64,000 bases of DNA from Pseudobacteroides sp. (GCF_036567765.1 NZ_DATCTU010000104.1:1-64000), one strand, 5' to 3'. Counted from the stretch's first letter, positions 44,350 to 53,279 are shown. Notes: a model not told the origin generated them from the letters alone. Numbers and translations: made by a program.

Positions 44350-45611
44350 CTCTTTCCCTCCTATTATTAGTAAACAAATTAATTAGAATCTGTACAAAAA
44401 CCGGCTTTGCAAGTGATATCAACACTAAATAATAATTATGCATAAACACTACATGTACAATTTATGCTAGAAAACCCTGAATACTTTATCATCCTATAAT
44501 CATATACATTGGAAGTCCGATAATAAGTTTTATTCCCCCTTTCATTAATTAAGCCATTTATAAGAATTATCCCATAAGCAGTTAATTAACTTATTTCATA
44601 ATACCGGTTTAATAAATGTGCATATTTATACAATACTACTTTGTTAATAAACCGTACTGATATATCAGGAATTATGAGAATAAAGAAATGAGTGAATAAA
44701 AGATAGAATTATAGGGATATTCCATAATGCAAATATCTAGGCTGAAGGATAATTCTATATATTTATGCAGAAAGATCGATCCATCTATGTATTATATACG
44801 ATAAATCTAAATCTTCTTAGATATAAATATATTTAACTCCTTAGACTTATAGGATAAATAGTACTAAGTACAATTTCAGCGAATACTATATATAAAACTG
44901 TATTAATATCGTGTTATAGCATATATTAGTGTACGATATTCACTTATCAAAGAACACATTTTTGAACAATCTTCTAAAATTTATTTGTAAAACACTGTTA
45001 TCCTCATAAGATAGCAGCATATTACTTTCAAATATACACATATACCTTTATTAGTTTTGTATGTTAATCTTTTTTAAAGATAATCAAACTTGGTCATACG
45101 GTGATAAAAAATAAACGAGACAGCACAATTTAAGTGATCTGTCGTTTTATTTTAAAACTTATGTCTATTATTTAGATTCTGATTTTACGAGCTATTTTAG
45201 CACAATAAAAGTTAATTTATAGTTAAATTTTAACCAAAATTTATATGTAAGTCAACTAATATTTATGCCGTTTCAGCTTTATGACCAATATTAGCTATTA
45301 AATAACAAATCTTTTAAATTCCTTCCCACATTTTTACATATAACTGATGCATTTATGAATAAAGATTTTCCTGTGAACCTGATCAAATATCCATCAAATA
45401 TTTAAGAATTTTTAAGGATTTTTGTGTTCAAATTTTCTTGCCCATGACAAATCAAATTTGACTACTAGTAATAACTATATTAATATAGATATATAGTTAG
45501 GGTAAGCAAAATTCAAAACTTTCATGCATATTGTAAGTTTATATATGGTTTTTATTTAGCTTTTGTAAAGTTTTACCTTATTATATTTGTAGTTCTATGA
45601 AAGGGGTCAAC
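44350..45611. other. 1.26-kb AT-rich gene-free region
   Basis: No supported open frame, tRNA, known riboswitch or mobile-element remnant was seen. It must hold the promoters of the minus-strand GH9 gene and the plus-strand aroA gene. The only distinct structure is the hairpin at 45107-45153. Short AT-rich near-repeats are present without clear periodicity. Confidence 0.5.
45107..45153. terminator. Orphan terminator-like hairpin
   Basis: AAAATAAACGAGACAG pairs with CTGTCGTTTTATTTT, with one small bulge, around a 15-base loop. A U-rich tail occurs on either strand. No gene ends here: the flanking genes read away on both sides. It may end an unrecognised small RNA. Confidence 0.55.
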
Positions 45612-46889
45612 ATGTATTTAATAGTAGAAAAATCTAAAATAACCGGAAAAATAAAAATTCCAGGCTCAAAGTCACATACCATTAGAGCATTGTTTTTAGC
45701 CAGCCTTACAAAAGGAGCTTCTCAGATTTATGATCCGCTTCTTTCAAATGATGCGGACTCTGCAGTGAAAGTATGTGAGTTCTTTGGTGCAAATATAAAT
45801 TTCACAGATAACAAATATGAAATAGACGGCTTCGGAACCAATCCCATAACCCCTGATGATATAGTGGATGTAGGAAATTCAGGTACTACCATGAGGTTTG
45901 CAGTTTCAACTGCATCCTTGAACCCAGGCTGCACCGTATTGACAGGAGACTATCAAATACGCAGACGCCCCCTCGGTCCCTTGATAGAATCCCTCAACTC
46001 ATTAGGAGCCAATGTTTTTTCCACAAGAAACAACGGCCTGGCACCTGTTGTAGTCAGAGGAGTATTAAAAGGCGGCAATACAAGCATTGATGCTATAACA
46101 TCACAATATTTGTCATCTTTGCTTATACATACACCGCTTTTGGAAAAGGATTCCGAAATAAGCATAACAAGGCTAAACGAGGCACCTTATGTGGAAATGA
46201 CCCTATGGTGGCTAGACAAACAGGGAATTAAGTACCAGAATAATAACTTTAAATCAATATATGTATACGGCAATCAATCTTACAAGCCATTTAACATGGC
46301 TATTCCCGGTGATTTTTCATCTGCGACCTTTTTTGCTGTTCAAGCCGCTATATCAGGTGATGAAATCATAATGGAAAATTTGGATATGACTGACCCTCAG
46401 GGAGACAAAATGGTTTTTTCCATTTTAAAAGAGATGGGAGCTACCGTAGATATAAACAGCAACAGTATAAGGGTTAAGGGAAATGGCCTTAAAGGTATTG
46501 AAATAGATATGAATTCAATTCCTGATGCACTGCCGGCACTGGCGGTTTTAGGCTGTTTTGCTGAGGGCGAGACACGCCTGGTCAATGTTCCCCAGGCAAG
46601 ACTTAAGGAAACCGACAGGATTGCTGTCATGTGTATGGAATTAAAAAAGCTGGGAGCAGATATCGAGGAACTTCCTGATGGTCTTATTATTAGGAACAGC
46701 AAGCTTAAAGGCGGTAATGTTGAAGGTCACGATGATCACAGAATAGTTATGTCCTTAGCGATAGCAGGTCTGAATATTGAGGGTAAGGTAATTATAAATG
46801 GGGCTGAGGCCTACAATGTAACTTTCCCTGAATTTGGTGATTTAATAGAAGGCTGTGGGGGTAAAATTGCCCTTACAGAATCAATATAA
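45612..46889 (+). CDS. aroA: 3-phosphoshikimate 1-carboxyvinyltransferase (EPSP synthase)
   Basis: The ATG at 45612 follows AAAGGGGTCAAC; an ATG five codons upstream overlaps that site. The 425-residue protein has GSKSHTIRALFLASL (shikimate-3-phosphate site), DVGNSGTTMRF (PEP-binding loop), RLKETDRI and HDDHRIVM. The enzyme joins shikimate-3-phosphate and PEP in aromatic amino acid synthesis. It is followed by aroK 34 bases downstream, so the two shikimate-pathway steps are in one operon. Confidence 0.96.
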   Translation: MYLIVEKSKITGKIKIPGSKSHTIRALFLASLTKGASQIYDPLLSNDADSAVKVCEFFGANINFTDNKYEIDGFGTNPITPDDIVDVGNSGTTMRFAVSTASLNPGCTVLTGDYQIRRRPLGPLIESLNSLGANVFSTRNNGLAPVVVRGVLKGGNTSIDAITSQYLSSLLIHTPLLEKDSEISITRLNEAPYVEMTLWWLDKQGIKYQNNNFKSIYVYGNQSYKPFNMAIPGDFSSATFFAVQAAISGDEIIMENLDMTDPQGDKMVFSILKEMGATVDINSNSIRVKGNGLKGIEIDMNSIPDALPALAVLGCFAEGETRLVNVPQARLKETDRIAVMCMELKKLGADIEELPDGLIIRNSKLKGGNVEGHDDHRIVMSLAIAGLNIEGKVIINGAEAYNVTFPEFGDLIEGCGGKIALTESI

Positions 46890-46923
46890 AATCAATATAC
46901 ACTAATTATAAATGGAGACTTAT

Positions 46924-47433
46924 ATGAGCAAAAACAACTTGATTATGATTGGCATGCCAAGTTCAGGAAAGACTACCGTAGGTAATTTATTATCCGAAAG
47001 AACAGGAAAAAGCTTTCTTGATACCGATCATTTACTTCAGAATATAACCGGTTTATCTCCAAAAGAATATGTAGACTGCTATGGGCTTGATAAATTTTTG
47101 GAAACGCAGGAACAGACTGTATTGAATATAAAGGTTGAAAATTCAGTTATTGCAACCGGTGGTGGTGTTATATACAGCGAAGCTGCCATGGAGCATCTCA
47201 CCAAAAACGGTATAGTTATATATTTGAAAACCAGTTTTGAAGTATTGGAAGACAGAGTGGCAAAGGATAGAAAATTGGCACGCAGAGACGGAAAAAGCTT
47301 TCATGATGTTTATTTAGAGCGTATACCACTCTATGAGAAATGTGCGTCTTTGATAATTGACTGCAATGAAAAGCTTTCCACTGAGATCGCCGATGAGATT
47401 ATAAACATTATTTATTCAGGGAAAGAACTTTAA
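46924..47433 (+). CDS. aroK: Shikimate kinase
   Basis: The ATG at 46924 is preceded by GGAG; another ATG four codons upstream overlaps it. The 169-residue kinase has Walker A GMPSSGKTT (about 10-18), DTDHLLQ, ATGGGVI and the lid arginines (KLARRDGKS). It phosphorylates shikimate, the step just before AroA, encoded immediately upstream. Confidence 0.94.
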   Translation: MSKNNLIMIGMPSSGKTTVGNLLSERTGKSFLDTDHLLQNITGLSPKEYVDCYGLDKFLETQEQTVLNIKVENSVIATGGGVIYSEAAMEHLTKNGIVIYLKTSFEVLEDRVAKDRKLARRDGKSFHDVYLERIPLYEKCASLIIDCNEKLSTEIADEIINIIYSGKEL

Positions 47434-47505
47434 ACAGTATAACATTATATTTATTTAAAATGTAGAGCATTAGGAAGTATCATTTTCTAGGGGTTGATAT
47501 AATTT

Positions 47506-48324
47506 ATGAAAAATGAAATATCAGTACTGATAACAGATGACAATATCGAATTTGGCGATATACTAAATGACTATTTGAACCAGACTGATGGAATGAAGGT
47601 TATAGGAATTGCAAGAGATGGCTTACAGGCACTTGATATGATCAAAGAGTTAAGACCTGATGTTGTTATACTTGATGTCATAATGCCAAATCTTGACGGA
47701 ATAGGTGTTCTCGAAAAATTATCTACAATGCCGAGCATTAGAAGACCAATTTTTATTATGCTATCTGCAATTGGCCAGGATATTTTTATCCAGCAGGCAA
47801 TGTCCTTAGGAGCAGAATATTATATTGTTAAGCCATTTAGTGTTGAAGTGCTAATATCTAGAATAAAACAGCTGCATAGAGAAAATTGTATTTCGTCCTT
47901 CAACGAAGGCAAATCATATATAAAAAAGGCATCTTCAAGTGTATTGAAGCATGCCGAAAACACCAATGACATTGAAGTCCAGGTTACTTACATGATGCGA
48001 GACATCGGCATACCCCCTCATATGGCAGGTTATCAATATATTAGGGAGGCAATAGTACAGACTGTTAATAATTCCAAAGTCTTTGGCTCTATTACAAAGG
48101 TTCTTTATCCATCTGTTGCACAGAAGTTCAATACTACGCCCCAAAAGGTTGAAAGAGCCATCAGAAATGCAATTGAAAGCACATGGGCAAGGGGTAATCC
48201 GGACAGCATCGACACGCTTTTTGGCTATACTATAAATTACAGCAAAGGTAAGCCCACCAACTCGGAGTTCATAGCAATGCTAGCAGACAAAGTAAGAATA
48301 AATTTGAATTGTCAAAAGTCCTGA
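47506..48324 (+). CDS. spo0A: Spo0A-type sporulation response regulator
   Basis: This 272-residue protein has a receiver domain with acidic D11 and D12, phosphoacceptor D57 (VVILDVIMP) and K in YYIVKPF. The Spo0A-specific C-terminal DNA-binding domain (about 150-265) follows, with IREAIVQTVNN, LYPSVAQKFNTTPQKVERAIRNAIESTW and GKPTNSEFIAMLADK. Compared with the Spo0A sequences I know, the recognition-helix residues differ (PQKVERAIRNAIESTW in place of ASRVERAIRHAIEVAW). The gene is not next to spoIVB, its usual neighbour. It could be a second, diverged Spo0A. The ribosome binding site is poor: AGGGG lies about 12 bases before the ATG. Confidence 0.88.
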   Translation: MKNEISVLITDDNIEFGDILNDYLNQTDGMKVIGIARDGLQALDMIKELRPDVVILDVIMPNLDGIGVLEKLSTMPSIRRPIFIMLSAIGQDIFIQQAMSLGAEYYIVKPFSVEVLISRIKQLHRENCISSFNEGKSYIKKASSSVLKHAENTNDIEVQVTYMMRDIGIPPHMAGYQYIREAIVQTVNNSKVFGSITKVLYPSVAQKFNTTPQKVERAIRNAIESTWARGNPDSIDTLFGYTINYSKGKPTNSEFIAMLADKVRINLNCQKS

Positions 48325-48346
48325 TATAGAGAAAAAGCACACAAAG

Positions 48347-48376
48347 AAAAACCCTTAAACTAGTTTAAGGGTTTTT
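48347..48376. terminator. Bidirectional terminator between spo0A and hup
   Basis: Perfect 14-base arms AAAAACCCTTAAAC and GTTTAAGGGTTTTT with a TA loop lie between the convergent genes; T tracts are present in both directions. Confidence 0.92.
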
Positions 48377-48402
48377 CTTTTGAAATTAAATATAGGATTT
48401 TA

Positions 48403-48675
48403 TTAGTTTACGATATCTTTTAAACCTTTACCCGCTTTGAATACAGGTGCTTTTGAAGCTGGTATAGTAATTTCTTCCTTAGTCTGAGGATTTCTACCCT
48501 TCCTTGCAGCTCTTTCCCTTACTTCGAAAGTACCAAATCCAACAAGAACAACCTTATCTCCGTCTTTCAAAGTATCTTGCACTGTACTGATAAAAGCGTT
48601 TAAAGCAGCTTCACTGTTCTTCTTGTTTAAACCTGATTTTGAAGAAATTGCATTAACTAAATCTGTTTTATTCAT
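48403..48675 (-). CDS. hup: DNA-binding protein HU
   Basis: This 90-residue protein is a classic HU: MNKTDLVNAISSKSGL at the start, VLVGFGTFEVRERAARKGRNPQTKEEI (the DNA-binding arm) in the middle and APVFKAGKGLKDIVN at the end. It is a dimeric nucleoid protein that bends DNA. AGGAGG is seven bases before the ATG. It is monocistronic between a terminator and its own promoter. Confidence 0.97.
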   Translation of the reverse strand: MNKTDLVNAISSKSGLNKKNSEAALNAFISTVQDTLKDGDKVVLVGFGTFEVRERAARKGRNPQTKEEITIPASKAPVFKAGKGLKDIVN

Positions 48676-48708
48676 TTACACAACCTCCTGTATTTGGAAT
48701 TCGACATT

Positions 48709-48737
48709 ATTTTATAATGAAAGTAGCATTAAGTCAA
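48709..48737 (-). promoter_or_regulatory. Sigma-A promoter of hup
   Basis: On the minus strand TTGACT (48732-48737) and TAAAAT (48709-48714) are 17 bases apart, 33 bases before the start codon. Confidence 0.6.
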
Positions 48738-48809
48738 GCTTTTAGCAATAATTTAGTGCTTTTTAACCTCAAAAATCAATAGTTTCGGATTTTATTCCAT
48801 AAATACACA

Positions 48810-49193
48810 CTAAACAATACATATTTCAACATTAGTAATATTATTTTCCAATGTCTTTATGAAATTATTCTCCTTATGCATCTCTTTTGATTTACCTACC
48901 ACTATAAAATTAATGTCATTATCATTGATATATTCTAGAATCGTATTGACAATGTCATCTGACTTTAATACCGACAACTTTGCTCCAACCGACTTGGAGA
49001 CTCTGAACAAGTACTCAAGTGCCTCCCCTTCTTTTACATTGTCTAGGAATTTCCACTCATTCTTAGCCACATGTATTACATGAAGTTCACCCCCATAATT
49101 ACCCTTTATATTAGAGGCTTCCATTATCAGTCTTTCGCAAGTCTTTTGCTGAGTAACACATACAAGTATATTACGTATAGAATTCAAATACAT
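48810..49193 (-). CDS. Universal-stress-protein-like small protein
   Basis: I use the ATG ending at 49193 (127 residues), preceded by GGAAGGGG. The fold is suggested by NILVCVTQQKTCERLIMEAS at the start, LHVIHVAK, and INFIVVGKSKEMHKENNFIKTLE near the end, which is the Usp/KdpD-Usp pattern of alternating strands and helices. The classical ATP-binding Gx2Gx9G(S/T) motif is not complete, so nucleotide binding is doubtful. It stands alone, with the stem element at 49231-49271 in its promoter region. Confidence 0.7.
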   Translation of the reverse strand: MYLNSIRNILVCVTQQKTCERLIMEASNIKGNYGGELHVIHVAKNEWKFLDNVKEGEALEYLFRVSKSVGAKLSVLKSDDIVNTILEYINDNDINFIVVGKSKEMHKENNFIKTLENNITNVEICIV

Positions 49194-49230
49194 GACCCCT
49201 TCCATTGTTATAACTAAATTATACCATAAA

Positions 49231-49271
49231 TTAGAACAAAATCACAAAGTGATTTTGCAAGCTTGATCGTT
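49231..49271 (+). repeat. Hairpin element TTAGAA-stem-CTTGATCGTT, copy 2
   Basis: TTAGAA is followed by a perfect nine-pair stem CAAAATCAC / GTGATTTTG with loop AAA, then CTTGATCGTT. The flanks match those at 15167-15205 while the stem bases differ in a paired way. The minus strand next to it carries an extended -10 (TGGTATAAT) for the Usp-like gene. Confidence 0.55.
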
Positions 49272-49395
49272 ACTTAATAAATGTTATCTCTCCTTAATAT
49301 TGCCTTTTAGAGAGTTGTATATTAATATATTTATAGCGTTTATAAAAATCCATTTTTATCTGCATCTATTTTTATATCATACAGAGGAGGATTGT

Positions 49396-50238
49396 ATGAA
49401 AAAAATAACTACACAAGAAATATCTACAGCAGTTGAAAAATTGTGCATCGATTCCAATTACTACTTGAACTCCGACATTTTCAATAATTTGGAGTCCGGA
49501 CTTGCCATAGAAGAATCAGGTACAGGCAAAGAGGTATTAAAACAGCTTCTGGAAAATGCCAGTATAGCAAGAGAAGAAAAATTGGCAATTTGCCAGGACA
49601 CCGGTATGGCAGTCATATTTATAGATATCGGTCAGGAAGTTGCAATTGTTAATGGCAATTTATCCGACGCTATAAATGAAGGTGTAAGAAACGGATACCA
49701 GAAGGGTTATTTAAGAAAATCAGTTGTCTCAGACCCGATTCTTAGGCAAAATACGGGAGATAACACTCCAGCCGTAATACATTATAATATAACCGATGGG
49801 GACAAACTAAAAATCACTGTAGCACCAAAAGGCTTTGGAAGTGAAAACATGAGTTCTCTGAAAATGTTAAAGCCTTCTGATGGCCTAGAGGGAGTGAAGA
49901 AGTTTATACTCGATACTGTAAGCAATGCCGGCCCTAATCCATGTCCGCCTATTGTTGTTGGAGTCGGTATTGGAGGCACCATGGAAAAAGCTGCTTTTCT
50001 GGCTAAGAAAGCACTGCTAAGACCTATTAATGAGTTTAATCCGGTGCACCACATTAAAGAGCTGGAGATAGAAATGCTGGAAAGCATAAATAAACTTGGT
50101 ATAGGTCCTGCAGGCCTAGGAGGGAGAGTTACTGCTCTGGGCCTCAATATTGAAGTTTTTCCCACTCATATAGCAGGTCTTCCTGTAGCTGTCAATATTA
50201 GTTGCCATGCCACAAGACATGCTGAGATTTATCTATAA
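49396..50238 (+). CDS. Class I fumarate hydratase (or tartrate dehydratase) alpha subunit
   Basis: The ATG at 49396 follows GAGGAGGATTGT; the upstream open frame is not coding. The 280-residue subunit has the iron-sulfur Cys motifs of the class I family: CQDTGMAVIF, GPNPCPPIVVGVGIGG and the C-terminal SCHATRHAE. GPAGLGGRVTALGLN is also typical. With the beta subunit 21 bases downstream it forms the two-subunit oxygen-sensitive hydratase that interconverts fumarate and malate. Fumarase and L-tartrate dehydratase cannot be separated from sequence alone. Confidence 0.92.
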   Translation: MKKITTQEISTAVEKLCIDSNYYLNSDIFNNLESGLAIEESGTGKEVLKQLLENASIAREEKLAICQDTGMAVIFIDIGQEVAIVNGNLSDAINEGVRNGYQKGYLRKSVVSDPILRQNTGDNTPAVIHYNITDGDKLKITVAPKGFGSENMSSLKMLKPSDGLEGVKKFILDTVSNAGPNPCPPIVVGVGIGGTMEKAAFLAKKALLRPINEFNPVHHIKELEIEMLESINKLGIGPAGLGGRVTALGLNIEVFPTHIAGLPVAVNISCHATRHAEIYL

Positions 50239-50259
50239 ATTAAGCTGGAGGCTGAATAT

Positions 50260-50805
50260 ATGTATCATGATATAAATACTCCATTGTCAGATGAGGTTAT
50301 AATTAATTTAAAGGCCGGCGACACCGTTTATATAACCGGTACAATTTATGCGGCAAGAGATGCTGCACATAAAAGAATACACAATTTAATTCTTGAAGGT
50401 AAGGAGTTGCCTTTTAACCTAAAAAACCAAACCATATACTATGTTGGCCCCTGCCCTGCAAAGCCTGGTCATGTTATAGGTTCTGCCGGTCCTACAACCA
50501 GCGGCCGCATGGATGCATATGCACCAAAGCTTATTGAATTAGGATTAAAGGGTATGATTGGTAAAGGACTCAGAACTCCTGAAGTGGTTTCTGCGATTAA
50601 GTCCTTCAAATCAGTCTATTTTGGTGCTACTGGAGGAGCTGGTGCACTTCTTGCCAAGTCAATTGTTAAAGAGGAAGTTATCGCTTTCCCTGAGCTTGGT
50701 GCTGAAGCTGTTAGAAAGCTTGAAGTTGTGAAGTTCCCTGTAATAGTTATAATAGATTGCTTCGGAAATAATTTATACGAAACTGGTCGTAAAGCCTTTT
50801 CTTAA
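50260..50805 (+). CDS. Class I fumarate hydratase (or tartrate dehydratase) beta subunit
   Basis: This 181-residue protein matches the C-terminal half of single-chain class I fumarases: GDTVYITGTIYAARDAAHKR, YVGPCPAKPGHVIGSAGPTTSGRMDAYAP and GMIGKG. It contributes substrate-binding residues to the active site shared with the alpha subunit. The gene follows the alpha gene by 21 bases, with GGAGGC as ribosome binding site, in the normal alpha-beta order. Confidence 0.93.
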   Translation: MYHDINTPLSDEVIINLKAGDTVYITGTIYAARDAAHKRIHNLILEGKELPFNLKNQTIYYVGPCPAKPGHVIGSAGPTTSGRMDAYAPKLIELGLKGMIGKGLRTPEVVSAIKSFKSVYFGATGGAGALLAKSIVKEEVIAFPELGAEAVRKLEVVKFPVIVIIDCFGNNLYETGRKAFS

Positions 50806-50879
50806 ATTATTAAAGTGGGTATATAAAAATAAAATATTGGTGTATAATATTTATATTCAATGATAAGGAGGAAATATAA

Positions 50880-51086
50880 ATGTCAAAAGTAACATCTCAA
50901 ATGATCATAGCTGATGTTTTGAAGATTGATAGAGGAACAATTGCAATATTTATGAATCATGGTATGCATTGTATTGGATGCCCTTCATCTTCCGGAGAAA
51001 GCATCGAAGATGCATGCAGTATTCATGGAATAGATCCTGAAAAACTAGTCAGAGAGCTCAATGATTACCTTGCAACCAAAGAATAA
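50880..51086 (+). CDS. DUF1858 domain protein
   Basis: This 68-residue protein is a stand-alone DUF1858 domain: TSQMIIADVLKIDRGTIAIFMNHGMHCIGCPSS, with the CxxC of HCIGC, and ESIEDACSIHGID. The domain is common in anaerobes and often sits beside redox or cysteine-rich proteins; its role is unproven. AAGGAGG precedes the ATG, and a TATAAT (50843-50848) lies just upstream, so it may have its own promoter after the fumarase pair. Confidence 0.85.
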   Translation: MSKVTSQMIIADVLKIDRGTIAIFMNHGMHCIGCPSSSGESIEDACSIHGIDPEKLVRELNDYLATKE

Positions 51087-51132
51087 ATGCAACACTTTGA
51101 CTAATTTTAAATTACACAAGGATTACATACGC

Positions 51133-51178
51133 AAAACCCGAACATTATTTATTGTTTGGCAAATAATATTCGGGTTTT
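51133..51178 (+). terminator. Terminator after the DUF1858 gene
   Basis: AAAACCCGAA and TTCGGGTTTT form the base of a longer stem (ATTATTT / AAATAAT above, with one unpaired base each) around an ATTGTTTGGC loop, 46 bases after the stop codon. Confidence 0.85.
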
Positions 51179-51270
51179 ATGTTGTCTTTTTATATTTATT
51201 CTGTTAATATATATTTGGAAAAAGATATTTTCCAAAATAAAGTTTATTTATGATTAGGAGGCACAATTTA

Positions 51271-52542
51271 ATGTCTACAAAGATAGTAATCGGGACCCAA
51301 TGGGGAGATGAAGGTAAGGGAAAATACATTGATATACTCGCTCAAGATTCCGATTTGGTAGTTCGGTTCTCAGGCGGTAACAATGCCGGACATACAATAG
51401 TAGCCAACGGAAACAAGTATGCACTTCATCTTGTGCCATCCGGAATTCTACATCCGGGCAAAACATGCATAATCGGAAATGGAGTTGTAGTCGATCCTGC
51501 TGTTCTTATAGGTGAATTAAGGTCTTTAAATGAAAAAGGTGTTAATACTGACAATCTGTTTATTAGTGATAGATCCCATGTTATTATGCCATATCATAAG
51601 GTTCTAGATGAACTTCAGGAAAAAAGCCGCGGCAATAACAGCCTCGGTACTACAAAAAGGGGAATCGGACCGACTTACGCTGATAAAACTGAGAGATGCG
51701 GCATAAGGATGTGTGATTTGATTGATGAGAAGATATTTAAGGAAAAAGTAAAATCAAATCTTGAAATAAAGAATCTAATTATTGAAAAGGTATATGGCGG
51801 CGAGAAGCTTGATGCAGATAAAATAATTGAAGAATATCTTGAATACGCAAAAATATTGAAAAAGCAAATAACCGATACAAACTTTATGTTATTTACGGCA
51901 ATCAGTGAAGGTAAAAACATACTGTTTGAGGGTGCTCAGGCTACATTCCTTGACCTGGATTTTGGAACCTATCCATATGTAACATCTTCCAATCCTGTAG
52001 CTGGTGGCGTTTGTATAGGTGCAGGAATCGGTCCCACATATATAAACGACGTTTACGGTGTTTTGAAGGCCTATACATCAAGAGTTGGTGCAGGTCCCTT
52101 CCCTACTGAGCAAAATAATGAAATAGGCGACCAAATCAGAGAACTGGGATTTGAATACGGAACAACCACCGGAAGACCAAGAAGATGCGGATGGCTTGAC
52201 CTGGTAATGATCAGGTATGCCGCTAGAGTTAATGGACTTACTGCTCTTGCCATAAACCATATAGATACAATTGGTAAGATAGCTAAGATAAAGCTGTGCA
52301 CAAGCTATAAAAAGGATGGTGTCCTTATAAACCACTTCCCTGCATCGTTGGAAGAGTTGGCTAAGTGCGAGCCAATTTATGAAGAGTTTGACGGATGGAA
52401 TGAAGACATCTCAGATATAAGAGAATTTAACAGCCTTCCCGCTAATGCCAAGAAGTATTTGTCAAGGATTGAAGAAGTTGTTGGAGTTAGAGTAAAGCTT
52501 ATTGGTGTGGGTAAAGAGAGAACAAATACCATAGTAGTATAA
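51271..52542 (+). CDS. purA: Adenylosuccinate synthetase
   Basis: The ATG at 51271 lies 12 bases after AGGAGG; an ATG seven codons upstream precedes that site and is unlikely. The 423-residue enzyme has the GTP-binding GTQWGDEGKGK loop, GGNNAGHTI, GTTKRGIGPTYADK, FEGAQATFLDLDFGTYPYVT, GAGPFPTEQ and TTGRPRRCGWLD. It converts IMP and aspartate to adenylosuccinate in AMP synthesis. It is monocistronic and is followed by the promoter of the Lys tRNA gene. Confidence 0.96.
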   Translation: MSTKIVIGTQWGDEGKGKYIDILAQDSDLVVRFSGGNNAGHTIVANGNKYALHLVPSGILHPGKTCIIGNGVVVDPAVLIGELRSLNEKGVNTDNLFISDRSHVIMPYHKVLDELQEKSRGNNSLGTTKRGIGPTYADKTERCGIRMCDLIDEKIFKEKVKSNLEIKNLIIEKVYGGEKLDADKIIEEYLEYAKILKKQITDTNFMLFTAISEGKNILFEGAQATFLDLDFGTYPYVTSSNPVAGGVCIGAGIGPTYINDVYGVLKAYTSRVGAGPFPTEQNNEIGDQIRELGFEYGTTTGRPRRCGWLDLVMIRYAARVNGLTALAINHIDTIGKIAKIKLCTSYKKDGVLINHFPASLEELAKCEPIYEEFDGWNEDISDIREFNSLPANAKKYLSRIEEVVGVRVKLIGVGKERTNTIVV

Positions 52543-52568
52543 ATTTAAAAATAATTTCAAAAAACTTA

Positions 52569-52598
52569 TTGACAAACATATGGATTATGCTGTATCAT
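52569..52598 (+). promoter_or_regulatory. Sigma-A promoter of tRNA-Lys
   Basis: A consensus TTGACA (52569-52574) and TATCAT (52593-52598) are 18 bases apart, 45 bases before the tRNA. A TGTGGCT/AGCCACA hairpin lies in the short leader. Confidence 0.7.
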
Positions 52599-52642
52599 AT
52601 GTACTTGTGTGGCTCAGGCAACAAGACTGAAGCCACAAGTCC

Positions 52643-52715
52643 GGGCCATTAGCTCAGTTGGCAGAGCACATGACTTTTAATCATGGTGTCCCGCGTTCGA
52701 GTCGCGGATGGCTCA
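52643..52715 (+). tRNA. tRNA-Lys (anticodon TTT)
   Basis: The cloverleaf is complete: acceptor GGGCCAT/ATGGCTC, D arm GCTCAGTTGGCAGAGC, anticodon stem CATGA/TCATG with loop CTTTTAA (TTT at 52676-52678), and T arm CCGCG-TTCGAGT-CGCGG. CCA is not encoded. Confidence 0.97.
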
Positions 52716-52717
52716 TT

Positions 52718-52764
52718 AAATAAAACCGTGTATTTCAACCAATATGAAATACACGGTTTTATTT
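52718..52764 (+). terminator. Terminator of tRNA-Lys
   Basis: Twenty-base perfect arms beginning AAATAAAACCGTG and ending CACGGTTTTATTT enclose a seven-base loop directly after the tRNA. Confidence 0.92.
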
Positions 52765-53027
52765 TGTTTGAATCTGAACACCCGAACCAATAACCAATAG
52801 CACCATGCATTCTCAGTGCTTCTATAGCCCTCATTTGGCAGCCAAAACTGAAGCTTGATAAAAATGCTTATGGCAACCAAAATAGTTGCTATTAAGCCTG
52901 CTAATGAAATAATTCACTTATATTGTTTTAGCAATTTTATAAAACTCTCAAATTAGCTATATTATAAGCTATTTATCCCTCTCATATATTACCCCACAAA
53001 AAAATTATATTTTTTTTATAAATATGC
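52765..53027. other. Gene-free stretch between the tRNA units
   Basis: No gene could be supported. On the minus strand a frame of about 65 codons from roughly 52920 to 52720 encodes a hydrophobic segment, but it has no start codon or ribosome binding site and runs into the terminator. It may be a decayed membrane-protein fragment. Confidence 0.3.
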
Positions 53028-53056
53028 TTGACTTTTATCTCTATACCGGGTACAAT
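53028..53056 (+). promoter_or_regulatory. Sigma-A promoter of the four-tRNA cluster
   Basis: TTGACT (53028-53033) and TACAAT (53051-53056) are 17 bases apart, 36 bases before tRNA-Glu. Confidence 0.75.
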
Positions 53057-53092
53057 ATCTTTTGTCGGCTGAAGACAACGACAAACAAATAA

Positions 53093-53167
53093 GGCCCATT
53101 GGTCAAGTGGTCAAGACACCGCCCTTTCACGGCGATAACAGGGGTTCGACTCCCCTATGGGTCACCA
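53093..53167 (+). tRNA. tRNA-Glu (anticodon TTC)
   Basis: Acceptor GGCCCAT/ATGGGTC, anticodon loop CTTTCAC (TTC) between CCGCC-type arms, T arm AGGGG-TTCGACT-CCCCT and an encoded CCA are visible. First of four tRNA genes sharing a promoter. Confidence 0.97.
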
Positions 53168-53202
53168 AAAAGAAACTGATATATATTTTCAGTTTCAAAT
53201 AT

Positions 53203-53279
53203 GGCCCGGTAGTTCAGTTGGTTAGAATGCCAGCCTGTCACGCTGGAGGTCGAGGGTTCGAGCCCCTTCCGGGTCGCCA
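53203..53279 (+). tRNA. tRNA-Asp (anticodon GTC)
   Basis: Acceptor GGCCCGG/CCGGGTC, anticodon stem CCAGC/GCTGG with loop CTGTCAC (GTC), T arm GAGGG-TTCGAGC-CCCTT and encoded CCA are present. Confidence 0.97.

Noticed and set aside
52649..52920. Hydrophobic minus-strand frame after tRNA-Lys
   Set aside because: It has no start codon or ribosome binding site and runs through the tRNA terminator; at most it is a gene remnant.
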